A stretch of DNA of 64,000 nt from Acidobacteriota bacterium (GCA_016700175.1 CP065003.1:3482001-3546000); one strand, 5' to 3'; counted from the first letter of the stretch, positions 1 to 8,124 are shown. The notes: generated by a model from the letters alone, not told the origin. Program-made: numbers and translations.

Positions 1-116
1 CACGCTCAAGAAAACGGAAGAGATCAGACGTTCAGAACCACCCATCTTTTCTATCCTGTCCATCCTGTTTCCCTCTTCTCCTGACTCCTGACTCCTGACT
101 CCTGAATTCCCACCAT
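1..116. repeat. 5' flank with CTCCTGA heptamer array
   Basis: No convincing gene. Positions 78-105 hold four perfect tandem copies of CTCCTGA, ending 12 bp before the pgeF start codon. All three forward frames close within the array, so at most the tail of an upstream gene could enter from the left edge, and I cannot identify one. The unit is 7 bp, like the other intergenic arrays of this window. Confidence 0.75.
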
Positions 117-923
117 ATGGACAATTTCTACTGGAAAGAACAGAAGGGCCTGAAGCTTCTCGTCTCGAGACACCTCGAAGCGGCCGGATTCGTCAACGGG
201 TTCTCCACAAGGCTCGGGGGCGTGTCGCCTTTTCCGAAGGACGATCTGAACCTCGCCGGCTACGGAGAGGACACGGACGAGAACATAGAAGAGAACCGCC
301 GCCGTTTTCTGGAACTCTTCGATAACGGCTATTCCATTTCCACGGTCTGGCAGATCCACGGCGACACGGTGAAGAGCGTGAGGAGCGAGGAAGAAGCGCT
401 GGCCACCGAAGACCGTGCGGACGCGCTTGTGTCGGATCTTGAAGATCTGCTAATCGGAGTAAAGACCGCCGACTGCGTGCCTCTGCTTATCGGCGATCCC
501 GAAACGGGCGCATTCGCCGCGGTCCACGCCGGATGGAGGGGAACCCTTCAGCGTATAGCCGAGAAGGCGGTCGCACGGCTTTCAAGCGAATTCGGGAGCG
601 ATCCGTCGAGGCTTGTGGCAGCGATCGGGCCTGCCGCCTGCGGCCGGAACTACGAGGTCGGTCCCGAGGTCGTCGAGGCATTCGGCGAGGAGTTTTCCAC
701 AGGTGGAAAATATTTTTCGCCCACAGCCGGCGGACACGCTCTGGTCGATCTGCATCTTGCCAACAAAGATCAGCTCGTGCGGGCGGGAATCGCCGAAGAT
801 GCGGTTTCGATCGCACCTTACTGCACGATGGAAAGGACCGATCTATTCTTCTCGTACAGGAAGGAAAAGAGCCTGCACGGCCGCACAGGACGCCTCCTGT
901 CCGTGATCGGTAAGGCGTTGTGA
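117..923 (+). CDS. pgeF: Multicopper polyphenol oxidase/purine nucleoside phosphorylase family protein (YfiH/LACC1)
   Basis: A 268-residue protein of the YfiH/LACC1 (DUF152) family. Bacterial members have been described as cytoplasmic purine nucleoside phosphorylases/deaminases and as peptidoglycan-editing factor PgeF. The metal-binding triad of the family is present: His81 in QIHGDTV, Cys120 in TADCVPL and His137 in VHAGWRG. RLGGVS near residue 32 is the usual N-terminal family motif, and the length is normal. ATG 117 has no clear Shine-Dalgarno sequence, because the CTCCTGA array and a short CCCACC stretch lie directly upstream. It is followed after 76 bp by a secreted metallopeptidase gene with its own putative promoter, so it is probably monocistronic. 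The family is certain; the physiological substrate here is not. Confidence 0.93.
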   Translation: MDNFYWKEQKGLKLLVSRHLEAAGFVNGFSTRLGGVSPFPKDDLNLAGYGEDTDENIEENRRRFLELFDNGYSISTVWQIHGDTVKSVRSEEEALATEDRADALVSDLEDLLIGVKTADCVPLLIGDPETGAFAAVHAGWRGTLQRIAEKAVARLSSEFGSDPSRLVAAIGPAACGRNYEVGPEVVEAFGEEFSTGGKYFSPTAGGHALVDLHLANKDQLVRAGIAEDAVSIAPYCTMERTDLFFSYRKEKSLHGRTGRLLSVIGKAL

Positions 924-929
924 TTTTCC

Positions 930-958
930 TTAACGTACCGTCATCCTTGGTGTATGAT
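930..958 (+). promoter_or_regulatory. Putative sigma-70-type promoter of the metallopeptidase gene
   Basis: TTAACG at 930-935 (4 of 6 to TTGACA), a 17-bp spacer, and TATGAT at 953-958 (5 of 6 to TATAAT). Transcription would start near 965, giving a leader of about 35 nt that includes the 5' arm of the inverted repeat at 978-989. Confidence 0.5.
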
Positions 959-977
959 CGAAGGCCCTACAGAAAAA

Positions 978-1023
978 ATTTTGTTTAAGGGATAGAACTA
1001 TGACCCGCAGTCTTAAACAAAAT
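978..1023 (+). promoter_or_regulatory. 12-bp inverted repeat enclosing RBS end and start codon
   Basis: ATTTTGTTTAAG (978-989) is the exact reverse complement of CTTAAACAAAAT (1012-1023). The 22-nt loop contains the ATG at 1000. The Shine-Dalgarno AAGGGA (987-992) is partly inside the 5' stem arm. In mRNA this AU-rich stem could occlude ribosome entry and melt easily. Confidence 0.55.
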
Positions 1024-3384
1024 CCTTTAAGGTTCGCGCTTTTCATTCTAATTGCGTTGTCGTTTGCGGCGAGTGCTTCCGCAGCGCCAGACAAATGGGT
1101 AAGTGTCCGCACGAAGAACTTCTTCCTCTTCGGAAACGCGGCCGAAAAGGACGTTCGCGCGGCGGCAGAAAAGCTCGAGCAATTTCGCGAAGCATTCAAG
1201 CTGCTGTTCCCGGAGGTCCGGTTCGATGCGACGATTCCCACGAATGTCGTGGTATTCAGAGACAAGGCTTCCTACAGACCCTTTAAGCCGAAAAAGGACG
1301 ACGGAACACCCGACGAGGATCTGGCGGGATTCTTTCAGCCCGGTGAAGACGTCAACTACATAACCTTCTCAGTGGACCGTCCGGAGGCCGAAACGTTCGG
1401 CATCGTCTTTCACGAGTACGTTCATTTTCTGGTCGATGCACAGTTCGGAAAATCGCAGGTCCCCGCGTGGTTCAATGAAGGCCTCGCCGAGTATTACCAG
1501 ACCATAGAGATCCTCGAAGGCAGGAAGATCGTTCTTGGGAAGCCTCAGAACGATCACCTCAGGCTTCTCAGAAGCGCTGAACTGATCCCTCTCGAACAAT
1601 TCTTTTCGGTGGACAATTATTCTCTCCAGCGACACGACTCCGAATCGAGAGGCTATTTCTACGCACAGGCCTGGGCTTTGATGCACTACCTGATGGAGGG
1701 CGGCCAGGAAGCGAAGCTCGGCGATTTTCTCTCTTTCCTTTTCGAAGAGGTCGCACCCGAGAAGGCGTTCAGGCAGGCGTTCGGAATGGGTTATACGGAG
1801 ATGGAAGCGGCGCTGGACAAGTATGTTGATCAGCGCACGTACAAATACCGCACCCTTTCTCTGAACCGGCAGCTTGAGTTTGATACCGGAATGGAGGTCG
1901 CCCTTCTCTCGGAGGCCGATACCAATGCCTATCTCGGCGATCTTCTTTATCACACGCACGAATTCGCTGATGCCGCCGTGTTCCTTGAGAAGGCGGTCGC
2001 TGCGGATCCGGGCCATACACTTGCCAACACGTCGCTGGGACTCGTGCTTCTGAAGGGCGGCAGGTTTGACGAGGCCAAAAAGTATCTTGAAGCGGCAGTA
2101 GTCTCGAACAAGCGCAATCACGTAGCACAGTACAGCTACGCTTACCTGCTTAGCCGCGAATCGATGGACGAGTTCGGCTATGTCTCGGCGATCCCTCCGG
2201 ATCCCGCAGCGAAGATGCGCACGGCTCTGAAGGCCGCGATCGATGCAGCGCCCAACTTTGGCCCAAGTTACCAGCTGATGGCGTTCATCAATCTCGTCAA
2301 TGATGAGGATCTTCAGGCCGCTCTTGAGTACATCGAAAAGGGCTTGAAGGTCTCGCCGGGCAATCCCGAATCGGAGATTCTCAAAGCCAAGATCCTGCTC
2401 AGGCTTGAAAAGTATTCGGAAGCGGAGAAGATCGCGAACCGTGTCGTAAGAACCGCATCGGCCGAAGATCTGCGTGCCGAGGCGAGACGAATACTGAACG
2501 CGGTGGCGGCGTTTCGGGAGAACCTCGAAAGGATCAGGCGGGACGCGGCGGCCGAGACGGGAAGCCAGGGTGAACCCCTGCTCCTTAAGCGGTCCGAGAT
2601 CACGGAGGAGGATGTCGAACGAGTGAATCTCGAGAACAGGATAAACCGGCTGCATTTGGAGCTTCCCAGGCTGGGCACGTCCGAAGTGATGAAGATGGGC
2701 CGGGTCGAAAGTATCTCGTGCAGTGGTGGCAAGCCGAGGTTCAGGATCAACGCGGGCGATGAAGTGATTGATCTTGTGAGCAAGGACTTCGCCGGACTCT
2801 ACCTATTGACTCTCGATGAGAAGATAGGCGGCGTCAAGGTTGGTTGCGACGCCGATCTGAGCGCGATCAAAACCGTATTTACCTACCGTCCCTCCACTGA
2901 CGGTTCGGCCGGCACGCTACTCTCGATGACGTTCGTGCCTGATTTCTTCAGGCTGAAAACCTCCGAGGAGATCGCAGCGACGAGGCCGGTCGTGATCATC
3001 GACGACGAAAGGACCTCGTCCGGCGGTGTGGACTTTGACGAGATGCGACGCATTTCGATGATGGAAGCGTTGAGGAGATCTCTGCGCAAACCCGAAGCGG
3101 GAGAAAGACGCGTCCTGGGCAAGCTGATGAAGATCGAGTGCGGCCGCAGTTTTACGACATATGTGGTCAGCGTCGACGGCAGGACCATGCGGCTTCGAAA
3201 CGACCCGGATGTGTCGCTTCACATAATTACCTATACGCCTGACGCGGAAGGGATCGAGTTCCGCTGCGGATTCGGCCCTCTGGACGTTCCGGCGTTGGTC
3301 ACGCTCAGGGGCACGGACGATAAAAAACTCGACGGCAACATAGTCGCTATCGAGTTCGTTCCGCCTTCGTTTACGCTGGATTGA
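1000..3384 (+). CDS. Secreted TPR-containing gluzincin-type metallopeptidase
   Basis: 794 residues. An N-terminal signal peptide (hydrophobic residues 11-28, ending ASASAA) sends it out of the cytoplasm. HEYVH at 138-142 followed by WFNEGLAEYY at 157-166 is the HExxH...E zinc site of DUF1570/peptidase MA-like proteins. A TPR region spans about 305-475. The C-terminal part appears to carry two diverged copies of one roughly 90-residue module (about 565-655 and 705-794), each beginning with a pattern like G-[RK]-[LV]-x-x-I-x-C and ending near F-V-P. ATG 1000 is supported by AAGGGA upstream and by the signal peptide. A hairpin encloses this start. Substrate unknown; a role in envelope protein turnover is only a guess. 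It is convergent with the DsbD-alpha gene across a 300-bp repeat-rich gap. Confidence 0.85.
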   Translation: MTRSLKQNPLRFALFILIALSFAASASAAPDKWVSVRTKNFFLFGNAAEKDVRAAAEKLEQFREAFKLLFPEVRFDATIPTNVVVFRDKASYRPFKPKKDDGTPDEDLAGFFQPGEDVNYITFSVDRPEAETFGIVFHEYVHFLVDAQFGKSQVPAWFNEGLAEYYQTIEILEGRKIVLGKPQNDHLRLLRSAELIPLEQFFSVDNYSLQRHDSESRGYFYAQAWALMHYLMEGGQEAKLGDFLSFLFEEVAPEKAFRQAFGMGYTEMEAALDKYVDQRTYKYRTLSLNRQLEFDTGMEVALLSEADTNAYLGDLLYHTHEFADAAVFLEKAVAADPGHTLANTSLGLVLLKGGRFDEAKKYLEAAVVSNKRNHVAQYSYAYLLSRESMDEFGYVSAIPPDPAAKMRTALKAAIDAAPNFGPSYQLMAFINLVNDEDLQAALEYIEKGLKVSPGNPESEILKAKILLRLEKYSEAEKIANRVVRTASAEDLRAEARRILNAVAAFRENLERIRRDAAAETGSQGEPLLLKRSEITEEDVERVNLENRINRLHLELPRLGTSEVMKMGRVESISCSGGKPRFRINAGDEVIDLVSKDFAGLYLLTLDEKIGGVKVGCDADLSAIKTVFTYRPSTDGSAGTLLSMTFVPDFFRLKTSEEIAATRPVVIIDDERTSSGGVDFDEMRRISMMEALRRSLRKPEAGERRVLGKLMKIECGRSFTTYVVSVDGRTMRLRNDPDVSLHIITYTPDAEGIEFRCGFGPLDVPALVTLRGTDDKKLDGNIVAIEFVPPSFTLD

Positions 3385-3686
3385 TCTGTCCGACGCACAA
3401 GTGCGCCCGCTAAACGGCCCACCGCTTTCCGCTCACTGACCTACTTCGTGTCTCTTTGTGTTCCTTTGTGGTTGAGATCGACCTGAACCACGAAGCAACA
3501 CGAAGGAGCACGAAGAGTCCCGCGCTCGTGATCGGCACGCTCCCTGACGGTCGCGTTTCTGCCTCTGCTCACTGCCCTGCGCACAAGTGCGCAGGCTAAA
3601 CGGCTCACCGCTCAAATCGGCACGCTCCCTGACGGTCGCGTTTCTGCCCTGCTCACGGCTCACCGCTTACTGCTCACTTCTCACTC
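3385..3686. repeat. Repeat-rich convergent intergenic region
   Basis: No gene. From left to right it holds: a GCACAAGTGC palindrome with TAAACGGC; a decamer hairpin with 30-nt arms at 3443-3472 and 3486-3515 built from 10-bp units such as CTTTGTGTTC and AACACGAAGG; two near-identical REP-like palindromes around CTCCCTGACGGTCGCGTTTC (about 3537 and 3624); a second GCGCACAAGTGCGC palindrome near 3580; and five heptamers of the GCTCACG type at 3651-3685 that run up to the stop codon of the minus-strand gene. Confidence 0.85.
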
Positions 3687-4151
3687 CTATCTCACGCGCA
3701 CGTTAAGATAGACGGTCTTCGTTTTGGGGGAATAGCACACCTCTTCGGTGCATGCCTGGTAGCGGACCTGCGCTCTAAGCCTCAGCATCGTTCCGTTGAA
3801 GTTCCTGGGGACGGTGACGTTGAACCCGAATGCGACACGGTTCTCGTAAATGCTGATCGGAGTTTCCGAGAAGCTGAACTTCTTCATCTTGCCGGGAGGG
3901 TACGATACCGCCCCGACCGTGGCGCCTTCGGCCGTCACCGTCACGCGGGTCGGGATCGCGTATTCGCTTCTCGGTTGGTTAGAGTTCACGTGAAGGCCGC
4001 CCGGAATGTCCATCACGACGCTCGCCCGGGTCGTCTTTCCCTTTGAAAAGCCGCCCTTTCCCGCGCTGATGCTGACGGTCTGTGCCTGCGCTTCCTGGGC
4101 GGCGAAGACCGCCGCGGCGAATACGATCAATATCGCTATCGTCTTTTTCAT
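3687..4151 (-). CDS. Secreted DsbD N-terminal (alpha) domain-like protein
   Basis: 154 residues from the start chosen here, with a signal peptide (MKKTIAILIVFAAAVFAAQ...QA). The C-terminal half carries the signature of the periplasmic alpha domain of DsbD/ScsB: VRYQAC followed by EEVCYSP, which supplies the two redox cysteines that pass electrons from DsbD to periplasmic partners. There is no membrane or thioredoxin domain, so it is a stand-alone alpha domain. An upstream in-frame ATG at 4250 overlaps the preceding stop codon (ATGA), but the signal peptide and the RBS AAGGA in front of 4151 favour the shorter form. It follows rlmN and a membrane-anchored protein on the same strand. Whether it really accepts electrons from a DsbD elsewhere is unknown. 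Confidence 0.8.
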   Translation of the reverse strand: MKKTIAILIVFAAAVFAAQEAQAQTVSISAGKGGFSKGKTTRASVVMDIPGGLHVNSNQPRSEYAIPTRVTVTAEGATVGAVSYPPGKMKKFSFSETPISIYENRVAFGFNVTVPRNFNGTMLRLRAQVRYQACTEEVCYSPKTKTVYLNVRVR

Positions 4152-4246
4152 AATTCCTTGTTCTTCTGCTTTTCCGGGACCGTGAGGATATCCGCTCCTT
4201 CCCCTGATGCCTTCACCCGTCGTTCGGTTCGAAAGCGATTGCCCGG

Positions 4247-4771
4247 TCATTTTACCCTGAACGAGTCTAATAATGCCTCGATCCTGTCAGAGTATTCCTC
4301 GACGTACGGCACAAGCAGGGTCGCGCGAAGCTCGTAGGTCTTCCCGAGCCTCCTGGATTCGACGATCCTTCGCCGCACGACGTACTCGGTCTCGTCCTCC
4401 GTCCGACGACTTTCGATGCGGGCCTCTCGGCGGCTTTCGGACCCCTCGGAAATCTCAGAACCAGTAACCGTTTCGGATTCCGAAACTTCCTTCGCGATCT
4501 CGTCCAGCCTAAGGCCCTCGCTGATCCTGAGCCTTGCCCTCGCCCTCCATATGTTTCTCGTCGAACGCTCGCCGAACAATTTCGAGTAAGCCTCGAAGGG
4601 GAAATCGGGCGGCTCGCGGAGCGGATACAGAAAACCCTCCGGTTTTTCTATCACGAACTCCTCCGTCTCGATCGTCTCGGGCTCGAACGCCTGCGCAGCG
4701 CTTCGCTTAATCCTCGTCGAAACGATCACCATAATGATCACGACGATGCCGCCGATTATCAGGATCTCCAT
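4247..4771 (-). CDS. Membrane-anchored hypothetical protein
   Basis: 174 residues. Residues 3-16 (ILIIGGIVVIIMVIV) form one N-terminal membrane segment followed by an RIKR stop-transfer cluster, so most of the acidic, Glu/Arg-rich protein probably stays cytoplasmic. A stretch rich in SESET/EGSESRREA may be disordered. I recognise no family. ATG 4771 lies 11 bp after the rlmN stop codon, so co-transcription with rlmN is likely. Its stop overlaps a possible upstream start of the DsbD-alpha gene. The longer reading (start 4831) would lie inside rlmN and was rejected because it adds no conserved-looking sequence. Confidence 0.7.
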   Translation of the reverse strand: MEILIIGGIVVIIMVIVSTRIKRSAAQAFEPETIETEEFVIEKPEGFLYPLREPPDFPFEAYSKLFGERSTRNIWRARARLRISEGLRLDEIAKEVSESETVTGSEISEGSESRREARIESRRTEDETEYVVRRRIVESRRLGKTYELRATLLVPYVEEYSDRIEALLDSFRVK

Positions 4772-4782
4772 AACGAACGGCC

Positions 4783-5865
4783 TCAGGCGGAGGTGATCGC
4801 CGCCTCCTTCTTTGCCGCAAGCTGTCCGCACGCGGCGAAAATGTCGCGTCCCCTGGGCGTTCGCACGTAAGCAGGGATTCCCTCGCTTTCAAGGATCGAC
4901 TTGAACCTCGCCACGTTCTCAGCCGAAGGAGGTCCGTAAGGAAGCGGGTCGGCGGCATTATGCGCGATCAGGTTCACCTTCGCCTTCTGCAGCCCGTGAC
5001 TCTTCAGGAGCTCCGCCAGTTCACGTGCCGTTTCCGGGGAATCGTTCACGCCGTCGAGCAGCACGTACTCGAAAGTGAAGGTCTCGCCCCTTCTGAGCGT
5101 ATTCTGAAACGTTTTCGCCGCACTCAGAAGCTCTTCGATGTTCCACTTCCGGTTGATCGGCATAAGCCGCCCGCGCAGCTCGTCATTCGGCGCCGACAGC
5201 GATATCGCGAGGTTCGGGCGCGTCTCAAGCTCGGCGAATTCCAGGATCTTCGGGACGATGCCGGCAGTAGAGACCGTGATCCGTCTGGGCACGATGTGCA
5301 GGCCGTTCTCCTCGGACAGGATCCGCACGGCCTTCAAAAGTTCGTCGAAGTTCAGGAACGGCTCGCCGGCTCCCATCGCCACAAGGTTCGTTCCGTGCGG
5401 GGTCTCGTTCCCTTCTCCGTAGACGTCGTTCAGGACGATGATGATCTGCTCGACGATCTCTCCGGCGGTCAGGTTCGAAAGCAGTCCCAGTTTCGCCGTC
5501 AGGCAGAAGTCGCATTTAAGAGGACACCCCGACTGTGAAGAAAAGCAGATCGTGTCGCGGTTCTCGGTCGGGATGAACACCGTTTCGACCGGATGCCCCG
5601 CCGCCGTCTCCATAAGGTATCGTCGGGTGCCGTCCTCGGAAACGTATTTCGAGAGGACCTTGAGCGACGAGACCGAGGCCGTCTCCGAGAGTTTTTCCCG
5701 AAACGCTTTCGGAAGGTCGGTCAGCCCCTCCACGTCGCGGACCCTTCGTCCCCTGATACCGCGCAGGATCTGGTCCGCGCGGTATGAGGGCTCGCCCAGG
5801 GCCTTTACAAATTCGGCAAGCTCTTGTCTTGTGAGACCCGTAAGGTGCGGTTTCTCTTCCATCAC
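4783..5865 (-). CDS. rlmN: Dual-specificity RNA methyltransferase RlmN (23S A2503/tRNA A37)
   Basis: 360 residues, normal length. A radical SAM enzyme that methylates C2 of adenine 2503 in 23S rRNA and A37 in some tRNAs. The 4Fe-4S motif CxxxCxxC is at Cys114, Cys118 and Cys121 (GCPLKCDFC). GAGEP follows about 90 residues later. The C-terminal methyl-carrier cysteine is Cys346 in FAACGQL. The start MMEEKPHL is close to the upstream divergent gene (54-bp gap). It is first in an apparent three-gene minus-strand run. Confidence 0.96.
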   Translation of the reverse strand: MMEEKPHLTGLTRQELAEFVKALGEPSYRADQILRGIRGRRVRDVEGLTDLPKAFREKLSETASVSSLKVLSKYVSEDGTRRYLMETAAGHPVETVFIPTENRDTICFSSQSGCPLKCDFCLTAKLGLLSNLTAGEIVEQIIIVLNDVYGEGNETPHGTNLVAMGAGEPFLNFDELLKAVRILSEENGLHIVPRRITVSTAGIVPKILEFAELETRPNLAISLSAPNDELRGRLMPINRKWNIEELLSAAKTFQNTLRRGETFTFEYVLLDGVNDSPETARELAELLKSHGLQKAKVNLIAHNAADPLPYGPPSAENVARFKSILESEGIPAYVRTPRGRDIFAACGQLAAKKEAAITSA

Positions 5866-5949
5866 AGTAAATGTTAAAAGATTGGGAGTGTTTTAGTAAG
5901 CGGCGCCGGACAAACGGCAATGCCCACACCGTCCCCACCGGTTCTTCCG

Positions 5950-6456
5950 ATGAATTACGAACGATGCACAAGCTGCGGTTTTGTCAATCTGCCGGGTGCG
6001 GGTAACTGCGTCAGATGCGGGCTTTCCCTCGGGATCGACGGCGAAAGTGCGGAGCGGACGGATGGCGATACCTATGCCGAAGGAGTTCCGCGCGAGACCG
6101 ACCTGGGGAAGAAGGTGCTGTTCTGGTTCCGGATCTACTCCGGGTTGATGGTTTTGTTGTGCCTGCCCGTGATCGGACTCGGCGTGATTCTGATATCATT
6201 GGCCGGCACGTTCGAGAGCCAGGACCCGCAGGGCGATATCGCGGCGGGTCTCATCTTCGGGATCGGTGGAGCCGCCTTAGCCGTCTTCTATGGTTTCGGC
6301 GCCTTCTTGCGCAGAAGCCCGTCCGGCTGGTTCATTGGAAAGATACTGATCCTATTCGGACTTCCGGTGTGTTTTCTTCTTCCGGCGACGATCCCTCTGC
6401 TGATGGCCTGGTCGAAACCTGATTCAAGGGTCTACTTTGGAAGGTACTCGTTGTGA
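5950..6456 (+). CDS. Zinc-ribbon membrane protein (first of a tandem pair)
   Basis: 168 residues from ATG 5950. An N-terminal zinc ribbon (CTSCGFVNLPGAGNCVRCG) is followed by an acidic linker and three hydrophobic segments (about residues 42-72, 88-114, 120-142). The downstream neighbour is a paralogue with the same layout, and its start MNGLRC aligns with MNYERC here. That is why I prefer 5950 to the upstream in-frame ATG at 5920. No RBS is strong at either start. The function is unknown; the architecture suggests an integral membrane protein with a small cytoplasmic metal-binding or adaptor domain. Confidence 0.75.
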   Translation: MNYERCTSCGFVNLPGAGNCVRCGLSLGIDGESAERTDGDTYAEGVPRETDLGKKVLFWFRIYSGLMVLLCLPVIGLGVILISLAGTFESQDPQGDIAAGLIFGIGGAALAVFYGFGAFLRRSPSGWFIGKILILFGLPVCFLLPATIPLLMAWSKPDSRVYFGRYSL

Positions 6457-6538
6457 TCGAAGAGCCTGCAGCTTCTGCGGCCGGGCGTAATGCCGATCCG
6501 GCAACTGCGGCCGCGACATCGATTCGTTTGATCAATCT

Positions 6539-7081
6539 ATGAACGGACTCCGGTGCCCACAGTGTGACCTGGTCAATCTTCTGACCGCCGAGAAATGCCA
6601 CCGCTGCGGAAGAACGCTTGTCGATCTGCCGCCGACGGCCCAGGTGTCCGTGCCGATCGAGCAGACCTTTCTCGCTCAGCAGGCACAAGCCGGCTCGAGG
6701 CCGCCCGGCGGAAGGATCTCTCCGGACAACGAGACCGGAAGAAAGACCTTTTTCTGGTACAGGGTCTATTGCGGAGGCATGTTCGCGCTGTACGGCACCT
6801 TGGTCGTCATGGCGATCTGGCTGGTCTTTGCGGGAACGAACTTGCAGATGGACGACCCGGAAGGCGCGGTCGCCGCCGGCGTCATCTACGGCGGAATCGG
6901 GGCGATCTTCGCGGTCGTCTACGGCGTGGCACTACTTCTTCCGCGGAAGCCGTTCAACTGGATCGTCGGCATCGTAATGATCGCGATCGGGCTGACCAGC
7001 TGCTGCTTTCTGCCGGCGACGGTGCCGTTGATAATTTTCTGGCTGAAGCCTGAAACAAAAGCCTATTTTGGAAGGGAATGA
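6539..7081 (+). CDS. Zinc-ribbon membrane protein (second of a tandem pair)
   Basis: 180 residues. It has the same architecture as the gene 82 bp upstream: zinc ribbon CPQCDLVNLLTAEKCHRCG, a Pro/Gln-rich linker, then three membrane segments. Matching motifs include FW[FY]RxY at the first membrane segment, GA[AI][LF]AV[FV]YG in the middle and [VS]C[CF]FLPAT[IV]PL near the end. This is a clear tandem duplication that has diverged. The next gene starts five bases after its stop codon, so they are probably co-transcribed. No function can be assigned. Confidence 0.78.
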   Translation: MNGLRCPQCDLVNLLTAEKCHRCGRTLVDLPPTAQVSVPIEQTFLAQQAQAGSRPPGGRISPDNETGRKTFFWYRVYCGGMFALYGTLVVMAIWLVFAGTNLQMDDPEGAVAAGVIYGGIGAIFAVVYGVALLLPRKPFNWIVGIVMIAIGLTSCCFLPATVPLIIFWLKPETKAYFGRE

Positions 7082-7085
7082 TGGA

Positions 7086-7649
7086 ATGATGAAAGTTAAA
7101 CTGATCACGATAGCGATCTGCGTTGTGCTCGTAGCCTTGGGAGCGGGTAATGTCCCTGCTCAGAACGGTGACAAAATGACGGACAAAGGACCGGACAAAT
7201 ACGCGAAGGATACCGAGTCGGTCGACTCGATCATCGCCGCGCTTTACGACTCGATCTCAGGTGGTGCGGGAGTCGAAAGGGACTGGGACAGGTTCAACAA
7301 CCTTTTCGTTGAAGACGCGCGGCTGATCCCCGTTCAAAAGAACCCGCAGACAGGCATTCTCAGGGCGGTCACGCTAACCCCGAAAGGATACGTCGAGCGG
7401 TCCGGGAAATTCCTGGTCGAGAACGGCTTTTTTGAAAAGGAGATCGCCCGGAAGACGATCAAATTCGGGAACATCGTGCACTTGTTCTCTACCTACGAGG
7501 GAAGGAACAAGGAATCGGACGAGAAACCGTTTCTTAGAGGGATCAACAGCATCCAGCTCCTGAACGACGGAAAGCGCTGGTGGGTCGTCACTGTCTACTG
7601 GCAGGCCGAATCGCCGGACAATCCTCTGCCTAAAGAGTTCCTGCCGTAG
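7086..7649 (+). CDS. Secreted NTF2-like (SnoaL/DUF4440-type) protein
   Basis: 187 residues from ATG 7086. A signal peptide (KLITIAICVVLVALGAGNVPAQ) precedes an NTF2-like fold: VDSIIAALYDSISG, DRFNNLFVEDARLIPV, GYVERSGKFLVENGF and a C-terminal WWVVTVYWQAE strand. This pattern is common among secreted nuclear-transport-factor-2-like proteins of unknown function. The RBS GGAAGGGA lies at the end of the preceding gene. A TTG at 7068 would also open the frame but lies inside that gene and precedes the signal peptide. It is probably the last gene of the zinc-ribbon unit, since structured repeats follow. Confidence 0.8.
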   Translation: MMKVKLITIAICVVLVALGAGNVPAQNGDKMTDKGPDKYAKDTESVDSIIAALYDSISGGAGVERDWDRFNNLFVEDARLIPVQKNPQTGILRAVTLTPKGYVERSGKFLVENGFFEKEIARKTIKFGNIVHLFSTYEGRNKESDEKPFLRGINSIQLLNDGKRWWVVTVYWQAESPDNPLPKEFLP

Positions 7650-8124
7650 GAATTGCTGCCGCCACGCGGCACGCACGATGGCGAATGAAGAGTGCCATCG
7701 GCGGCAGAAGAATCAACCGCATAGCACGCAGAGAGCGCAGAGATTGTTCTTCCGGTGAACTCACGCGTCAGAGTTCAAGCTTCAGCTTGTCTTCCGTACA
7801 ACCACGGACAAGCTGAAGCTTGAACTCTGACGCGTTTTTTTGCCCCCCCACTCTCAGTTCCATTCGTTCAATCTGACCGAATCCCCTCAAACTGACCGTT
7901 CACCGCGACGCCTTCCCCGGGCGATTTCACGCCCTAACCTCTGAAAACCCTTCATTCATATGCCCTTTCGTCAGCGGCTCCGCTGGCACGAGCCTTGTTC
8001 TTAGCAAGGGCGAGCCGGTGTACGGGATGGCTCAGATAGATCAACGGTATCGCTCCGGCTCTATCCTCTCCCAAGAGTATCCCTCCAAAGTATTGGTGCG
8101 CTTGCCGCGCCGGAGAAGATATCC
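7650..8124. other. 475-bp intergenic region with hairpins and possible structured leader
   Basis: No convincing gene. Near 7653-7708 CTGCCGCC and GATGGC can pair with GGCGGCAG and TGCCATC, forming a stem after the NTF2-like gene. The 29-bp inverted repeat plus T-run (7763-7841) is listed separately. From about 7970 to 8065 a chain of short stems can form: CAGCG/CGCTG, CCTTG/CAAGG, GAGCC/GGCTC and GATAG/CTATC. This stretch is directly upstream of the cyclic di-GMP gene and could be a structured leader or another dispersed repeat. Confidence 0.55.
7763..7841 (+). terminator. 29-bp perfect inverted repeat with T-run
   Basis: Positions 7763-7791 (starting ACGCGTCAGAG) are the exact reverse complement of 7807-7835 (ending CTCTGACGCGT), with a 15-nt loop and seven Ts at 7835-7841. 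The stem is far longer than a usual intrinsic terminator. It may be a mobile hairpin repeat that acts as a terminator for the upstream plus-strand genes. Confidence 0.75.

Noticed and set aside
1..83. C-terminal fragment of an upstream gene at the left edge
   Set aside because: All frames close in the CTCCTGA array, and the 25 or so codons available show no recognisable domain, so it cannot be supported.
7860..8124. GEMM cyclic di-GMP riboswitch before the HD-GYP/GGDEF gene
   Set aside because: The short stems do not match the GEMM core. Kept only as an unexplained structured region.
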